Shown in pieces: positions 59,606 to 64,000 of a DNA stretch of 64,000 nucleotides; the first letter of the stretch is position 1, and the number at the start of each line of letters is the position of its first letter. The notes beneath the pieces were generated by a model. That model searched no databases. It was given only the letters and a program-made list of their open reading frames with translations, and was not told the DNA's origin. Both the position numbers and the translations under genes were made by a program. Origin of the DNA: Paenibacillus sp. sptzw28 (GTDB taxonomy: Bacteria > Bacillota > Bacilli > Paenibacillales > Paenibacillaceae); assembly GCF_019550795.1 (NCBI RefSeq), contig NZ_CP080545.1, positions 3,072,001-3,136,000 on the forward strand. Direction: 5' to 3'.

Positions 59606-61048
59606 GTGATGCTGAATCCTTCGCAAAACGACATGAAAGAATGGATTCCGCTCACCCCGATCGAGAAGATGGCGCAGACTGACTATGACGTCATTATTGT
59701 CGGCAGCGGCGCAGGGGGAGGAGCAGCACTATGGCGGCTGTGCGAGAAATGGGGACGAAACGGCAAGCGAATCGGCCTCGTCGAGGCCGGGGACCTGCTG
59801 CTTCCGACACATGCCGCGAACATACCCGTTTTTAACGGCCCCCGTTTCGAGCTGTTCCAATCTGCCCATTCGGATTATATCGGGAATCGGCTGCCTGATT
59901 TTCCGAATGTGATCCTCATAAGGGCTCTTGGAGGAAGAACCTTATTTTGGGCGATGGAGAGCCCGCGTTTCCCTCCGTTCACTTTCGAAACTTGGCCGAT
60001 AACTTATCGGGAGATTGCTCCTTACTACAATATTGCGGAACGGATTATGAAGGTTAACACGATCTATTCTCTGGGCTCTGCGGTCCAGGACATCCTTCTG
60101 GAACGCTCGCGTACCGGAGGTCTACCGGAGGCAACGACCGTACCGCTTGCGTTGGACCCTCAAGCGACTCAATTCGGGCAAGTTCATTCGGACCCCGCTT
60201 TCAGCTCCATTTCTTATATGGCTTATGCGCTGAATACCAGACCGTTCGATCTTAGCGTAAGGACCCGTGCTTTGCAGGTGTTTACCGAGAAAGGAAAAGC
60301 CGCCGGTATCAAGGTTATGACTTGGGATGGGAAAACGCATTTCATTTCCGCGAGAACAGTCATTTTGTCGGCAAGCACGTTAGAAACTCCGCGCATTCTG
60401 CTCCATTCCGGCATTCCGGGGGAGGCGATCGGCAGAAATTTGGTCGACCATTCTTTCGTAAGTGCCGAGGCGACGGCCAACCGGCAGATGTTTCCCGAGG
60501 TACTGGGTACATCCAAGATTTATGTGCCGGACTCGGAACAACGAAGATTTCATATGCTCTTGTTAGGACCGACTCTCTATCAGCAATTTGTGGAACCGCC
60601 TGTGGCCGATTCGCTCAAGTTCTTGTTCTACACCTATGGAACGGTCGAGCCAAGGCTTGAGAACCGTGTCTATCTTAATCCAAACCAACTTGATGCATAC
60701 GGCGTCCCAGGGATCGGCGTCGAGTTTTCGTGGAGCAGCCGGGATATGGCCATTATTGAACAGATGCTCGTTTCGACGGGCAAATGGGTAGAAACCCTGA
60801 ACATGTCGCCTCTTCAGGCGCCCGAGTTATGGCCGCCGGGAAGCATTAAACATGAGTCGGGAACATGTAGAATGGGTGATAACCCCGCTACTTCAGCGTG
60901 TAACCGTTACGGACAAATTCACGGCATCCCTGGGCTATTCGTTGCAGATAACAGTGTACTGTCGCTCACCGCAGGGGCTAACCCTACATTGACGACAATG
61001 GCGCTCGCCATGCGCACTGCCGACTATATCGTCGAAACGTCCAGTTGA
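59606..61048 (+). CDS. GMC oxidoreductase, copy 1
   Basis: A 480-residue FAD-dependent GMC oxidoreductase. FAD binds at IVGSGAGGGAALWRLCE (near 30-46); the catalytic His is H416 in SIKHESGTCRMG and the partner is an Asn in ANPTLTT. Size and short C terminus fit the gluconate/glucoside-dehydrogenase branch rather than glucose oxidase. No signal peptide. GTG/ATG start without a strong ribosome site. It lies 18 bases before a second copy. Confidence 0.87.
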   Translation: MMLNPSQNDMKEWIPLTPIEKMAQTDYDVIIVGSGAGGGAALWRLCEKWGRNGKRIGLVEAGDLLLPTHAANIPVFNGPRFELFQSAHSDYIGNRLPDFPNVILIRALGGRTLFWAMESPRFPPFTFETWPITYREIAPYYNIAERIMKVNTIYSLGSAVQDILLERSRTGGLPEATTVPLALDPQATQFGQVHSDPAFSSISYMAYALNTRPFDLSVRTRALQVFTEKGKAAGIKVMTWDGKTHFISARTVILSASTLETPRILLHSGIPGEAIGRNLVDHSFVSAEATANRQMFPEVLGTSKIYVPDSEQRRFHMLLLGPTLYQQFVEPPVADSLKFLFYTYGTVEPRLENRVYLNPNQLDAYGVPGIGVEFSWSSRDMAIIEQMLVSTGKWVETLNMSPLQAPELWPPGSIKHESGTCRMGDNPATSACNRYGQIHGIPGLFVADNSVLSLTAGANPTLTTMALAMRTADYIVETSS

Positions 61049-61066
61049 GGAGGGGGAGGGACGAAC

Positions 61067-62641
61067 ATGACCGGATATTCAAAAGACCAACCGTTTTCCA
61101 GCCCGGACGTTCGCCAGCGTATAGCAGACCGGGAGCCTCGTAACCCGTTTATTCCGTCCACAACGCACAAACAATGGATTCCTCCCGGAATTCCGCTGGA
61201 ACATTGGATGCCGCTGACCCCTCTGGAGAAAATGGCGCAAACCGATTACGACGCCCTGATCGTCGGCAGTGGAGCCGGTGGCGGGGCCGTTCTATGGAGA
61301 CTGTGCGAACAGTGGGCAAGATCCGGGAAAAAAATCGGGATAATCGAATCGGGCCCGCTGCTCCTGCCGACTCACGGGCGAAATCTTCCGACAATGGACC
61401 AGGAACGTTTCGTTCAATATTTCTCGAATCCCCTGCATACGGAATATATCGGAAAGCATTGGCCGGAATACCCGGGAGCAAGGATTATCAGGGCTCTAGG
61501 AGGCAGAACGCTGAAATGGAATTTAATGACGCCCCGGTTATCCGCTGTGCATTTCGAATCGTGGCCGATACCGTATAAGGACATTGTCCCATACTATCTG
61601 ATAGCCGAAGAAATGATGGATGTAACGACCGACTATGCCAAGGGGTCGTCGATCCAGCAGACGCTTCTGCAGCGGCTTCGGGCGCGAGGGCTTGCCGATG
61701 CCCAAGCGCTGCCCATTGCCGCCGATCTTCAGGCGTCGCAATTCGGCATCATCCATTCGAATGTGTTCGCCAGTTCGATCAACTTTTTTGCCAGAGCCCT
61801 GAATATCAGGACTTTCGATCTTGCTGTCAATACCCGGGCGGTTCAAGTGCTCACCGAGAATGGAAGAGCGGCTGGCGTAACGGCTATGACTCCGGGCGGG
61901 AAAAGTTATACAATCACCGCTAAAACGGTTATCGTCTCAGCCGGAACATGGGAGACGCCTCGCCTTCTTTTCTACTCCGGTATTCCCGGGAAAGCAATCG
62001 GACATTATTTGGTCAATCACCCGAGGGTGATCTCGACGGCCAAGGGAAACCGGGACCAATTCGGGGAAGTATCTGGAGTGGCGAGCCTTATGATTCCGCA
62101 TCCGGACAACAGCCGAATATTAATGAACGGGATGGCTCCCGATCCGGAAGAATATTATTGGTATGCGTACCAAGACAAACCGTATTTAAACCAGTTGAAA
62201 TTCCGGTTTTTCTGCCAGGGGACAATGGAGCCGCGGTTTGAAAACCACGTTTTTCTCGTGCCGGGAACAGAAGATGAGTACGGCGTCCCCCGACTGCAGG
62301 TTAAGTTTTCGTACAGTAATCAAGACCGTGTGATGATTGCCGAGCAGTTCAAATTCCTGGGGAAAGCAGTGGGGGTTATGGGACTCGAGTTCGATAATGC
62401 ACCCCGTCTTCTTGTCCCGGGGGAAGACAATGCTGAATGCGGGACATGCCGGATGGGACTGGATCCCGATACATCGGCAACCGACATTTTCGGACAGATC
62501 CATAGTGTTCCCGGCCTGTTCGTGGCTGACAACAGCGTCGTTCGTCTGTCCGGACCCGCCAATCCTACTTTAACAACAGTCGCTTTGGCGATACGAACGG
62601 CAGATTATATAGCTGCAGTTCAGCCTCATCTTTTACCATAA
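61067..62641 (+). CDS. GMC oxidoreductase, copy 2, catalytic His missing
   Basis: A 524-residue homologue of the preceding protein, with an N-terminal extension of about 50 residues. The FAD motif VGSGAGGGAVLWRLCE is intact and ANPTLTT is kept, but the position of the catalytic His reads DNAECGTCRMG: Ala456 replaces the His. So this copy may bind FAD yet work differently, or be a partner subunit. ATG behind GGAGGGGGAGG. Confidence 0.87.
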   Translation: MTGYSKDQPFSSPDVRQRIADREPRNPFIPSTTHKQWIPPGIPLEHWMPLTPLEKMAQTDYDALIVGSGAGGGAVLWRLCEQWARSGKKIGIIESGPLLLPTHGRNLPTMDQERFVQYFSNPLHTEYIGKHWPEYPGARIIRALGGRTLKWNLMTPRLSAVHFESWPIPYKDIVPYYLIAEEMMDVTTDYAKGSSIQQTLLQRLRARGLADAQALPIAADLQASQFGIIHSNVFASSINFFARALNIRTFDLAVNTRAVQVLTENGRAAGVTAMTPGGKSYTITAKTVIVSAGTWETPRLLFYSGIPGKAIGHYLVNHPRVISTAKGNRDQFGEVSGVASLMIPHPDNSRILMNGMAPDPEEYYWYAYQDKPYLNQLKFRFFCQGTMEPRFENHVFLVPGTEDEYGVPRLQVKFSYSNQDRVMIAEQFKFLGKAVGVMGLEFDNAPRLLVPGEDNAECGTCRMGLDPDTSATDIFGQIHSVPGLFVADNSVVRLSGPANPTLTTVALAIRTADYIAAVQPHLLP

Positions 62642-62720
62642 TTAGTAGGAGCAGAAAGGCAAGTGAGATAATGACACCGCATACGTGTTTCCTTCCCATT
62701 TGTACAGAAAGGAGTCCGAC

Positions 62721-62846
62721 TTGATTCCCCGCTGGAGCACTTCATACTTCAAGCTGCGCCGGAAGGGACTTTCGGGGCCCAGGCCGGTGCTCGATAACAA
62801 CACATCCCCGCCCGCTTACAGGAAGAACGTATCGCCGACATTGTAG
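62721..62846 (+). CDS. Possible small ORF, 41 residues
   Basis: A 41-codon frame with TTG start seven bases behind AAAGGAG. The peptide is basic and Pro/Ser-rich (KLRRKGLSGPRPVLDNNTSPPAYRKN). No family, no membrane segment. It is in the 694-base gap after the GMC genes that otherwise holds only AT-rich sequence, repeats and a hairpin, so it could be a remnant or random frame. Confidence 0.25.
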   Translation: MIPRWSTSYFKLRRKGLSGPRPVLDNNTSPPAYRKNVSPTL

Positions 62847-63111
62847 AGCGTAAGCGTATTTAACGATAATGAACAGTATTTATCTGACGCATCTTTTAAA
62901 AAAAGAAGTTCTGAATATAATATAATTTTTAGGCAGGTTGAGCATTGGGAAGGTGACATTGAGAACGGAAAGCTTTACCCCCTGATTAAGCTATCGGAAA
63001 CGACAGGCTTCCTTTCTATACAAAACGATAAAATAACCTGATTAAATTTAACGGCTTTTCAGCATAAAAATGGTTTAAATAAGAAAATAAGGGAGTTGTG
63101 TTCGGTACGCG

Positions 63112-63157
63112 AACACTTTAAGTTTACATAATTAATATTATGTAAACTTAAAGTGTT
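63112..63157. repeat. Perfect 21-bp AT-rich hairpin in the gap before the YVTN gene
   Basis: Arms 63112-63132 and 63137-63157 are exact inverted copies around a TAAT loop. GTGTTCG at 63098-63104 can alternatively pair with CGAACAC at 63110-63116, which overlaps the first arm, so two exclusive structures are possible. No T tract follows. A terminator, a small mobile-element remnant or a regulatory RNA element are the options. Confidence 0.75.
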
Positions 63158-63335
63158 TAATAGGGTATTAACATTAGCTCGTGCCTGAAAAGCTAACTCA
63201 AGCCAGTGGGTCGGCAGTCTTAAGTCTGCATTAAGCAGCATACGCAATCTACCAATCCTTCATAGTGGAATACCCCGCGCCATTCTCTCTATCAATTCAT
63301 AGCATAGAGAAAGAAAGAATGGAGGAGGCGTCCGC

Positions 63336-64000
63336 ATGCCGGTATTGGATACGGGACTCCTGAGTAATCGGGACGAATCGCGTATGACACATCTTTCAAT
63401 AACCGCTCTGAACATGGGCAGACATAAGGCGGTAGCCGGTTTCCAAATCTATGAGATTCTGCCTTCCTTAGAAGAAGAAAACTATGGGAGCTTGCACTTC
63501 ACCACGCTTGAAATCGCCGCTCTTCAGCCTGTGGTGGAACCCGGCTGCGCATTCACGGTTGATTATGATATGAATGGGCTGCAAACCTTTGGCGTCCGCG
63601 TGATTGTTAGCGGACCAGGGGCAGGGGATGTTACTGCTGCAATGATGGAGAGGAATACAGAAGGCAAGGTGACGGCCATACACCATATGGCCGTCATGTC
63701 CTCAAAGCCGGAGGGACGGCTGCTGGCTTATGTGGCTAACCATACCCAGCACACGATATCGGTCATCGATACCGGGGTCAACATGAGGGCGGCGACAATC
63801 TCGCTTCCGCCCGGGAGCAGCCCGCGGCTGCTTGATCTTGCACCGGATGGACTGAAAGCCTATGTTTCCTGCCAGGGAGATAAGACGGTAAGAGTGATCG
63901 ATACGATAACACACTCGGTATGCGCGGAGATCGGTTTTCCAATCGGCGCGGTTCCATTCGCCGTGACGGCAGCTCCAAGCGGGAGGAAGGTCTATGTCAC
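63336..64000 (+). CDS. YVTN-type beta-propeller protein, N-terminal part
   Basis: An ORF that runs off the end of the window (221 codons seen), starting ATG seven bases behind GGAGGAGG. The first 110 residues are a mixed domain without a signal peptide. From about residue 120 there are YVTN-like repeats: LLAYVANHTQHTISVIDTGV, LKAYVSCQGDKTVRVIDTIT and GRKVYV, spaced about 42 residues apart. These form blades of a beta-propeller, often in surface or cell-wall proteins. The C-terminal part and function cannot be judged. Confidence 0.82.
   Translation, partial: MPVLDTGLLSNRDESRMTHLSITALNMGRHKAVAGFQIYEILPSLEEENYGSLHFTTLEIAALQPVVEPGCAFTVDYDMNGLQTFGVRVIVSGPGAGDVTAAMMERNTEGKVTAIHHMAVMSSKPEGRLLAYVANHTQHTISVIDTGVNMRAATISLPPGSSPRLLDLAPDGLKAYVSCQGDKTVRVIDTITHSVCAEIGFPIGAVPFAVTAAPSGRKVYV

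Noticed and set aside
59284..59682. 132-codon plus-strand frame across the ThuA start
   Set aside because: It lies opposite the ThuA signal peptide coding region and has no ribosome site.
63059..63247. 62-codon minus-strand frame over the AT-rich hairpin
   Set aside because: It runs through the palindrome, has no ribosome site and an odd composition.

Overview
The window looks like a chromosomal stretch of a spore-forming, low-to-mid GC Bacillota, most likely Paenibacillus or a close relative. The evidence is the strong purine-rich ribosome binding sites, a T-box leader in front of serS, a Spo0F-like receiver, a YpdA-type bacillithiol disulfide reductase, Bacillus-type LexA (DinR) boxes, GlnR/TnrA boxes, and several proteins whose look I associate with Paenibacillaceae. 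No rRNA, tRNA or CRISPR array was found.

Layout. 1-6.6 kb: the tail of a cut gene, DNA topoisomerase III (topB), a HAD phosphatase, a small gene under a Bacillus-type SOS promoter, an orphan ABC ATPase, a DUF3298-type protein and a membrane-anchored Spo0F-like response regulator coupled to a tiny membrane protein. 6.7-15.8 kb: an amino-acid permease, a MOSC protein, an APH-type kinase, a YdjC/ChbG deacetylase, a two-gene 2-oxoacid:ferredoxin oxidoreductase and two small conserved proteins. 16-26 kb: ypdA, a heterodimer-type ABC exporter pair preceded by a short leader ORF and an intrinsic terminator (attenuator-like), a GNAT enzyme, a second SOS-type promoter, T-box-serS, and a TetR unit with two membrane proteins. 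26.1-27.4 kb: an IS3-family insertion sequence. 27.5-34.5 kb: a MoxR/DUF58/DUF4129 operon, a Gln-rich coiled-coil protein, and a YdjM-like membrane protein under a third LexA-like site, divergent from a DinG-type helicase.

35-48.3 kb is the main metabolic block, a one-direction purine catabolic cluster: XdhC, MobA-like cytidylyltransferase, a BMP-type nucleoside ABC importer (lipoprotein, ATPase, two permeases), three xanthine dehydrogenase subunits, a guanine-type deaminase, OHCU decarboxylase, uricase and HIU hydrolase. It can take imported purines or nucleobases to allantoin. Two perfect matches to the GlnR/TnrA nitrogen box lie upstream. A 24-bp tandem repeat array and a degenerate direct repeat sit inside the cluster.

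49.3-56.7 kb is a second operon: a LacI regulator, an ABC importer (permease, ATPase, lipoprotein, permease), a small unknown protein, a PHP-domain phosphoesterase and a GDPD-family protein. This suggests uptake and hydrolysis of a phosphodiester- or phosphonate-like compound. 56.8-64 kb: an HxlR regulator, an AAA ATPase remnant, a second copy of the DUF3298 gene with its upstream block, a secreted ThuA-like protein divergent from two tandem GMC oxidoreductases, an AT-rich intergenic region with a 21-bp perfect hairpin, and the start of a YVTN beta-propeller protein that runs off the window.
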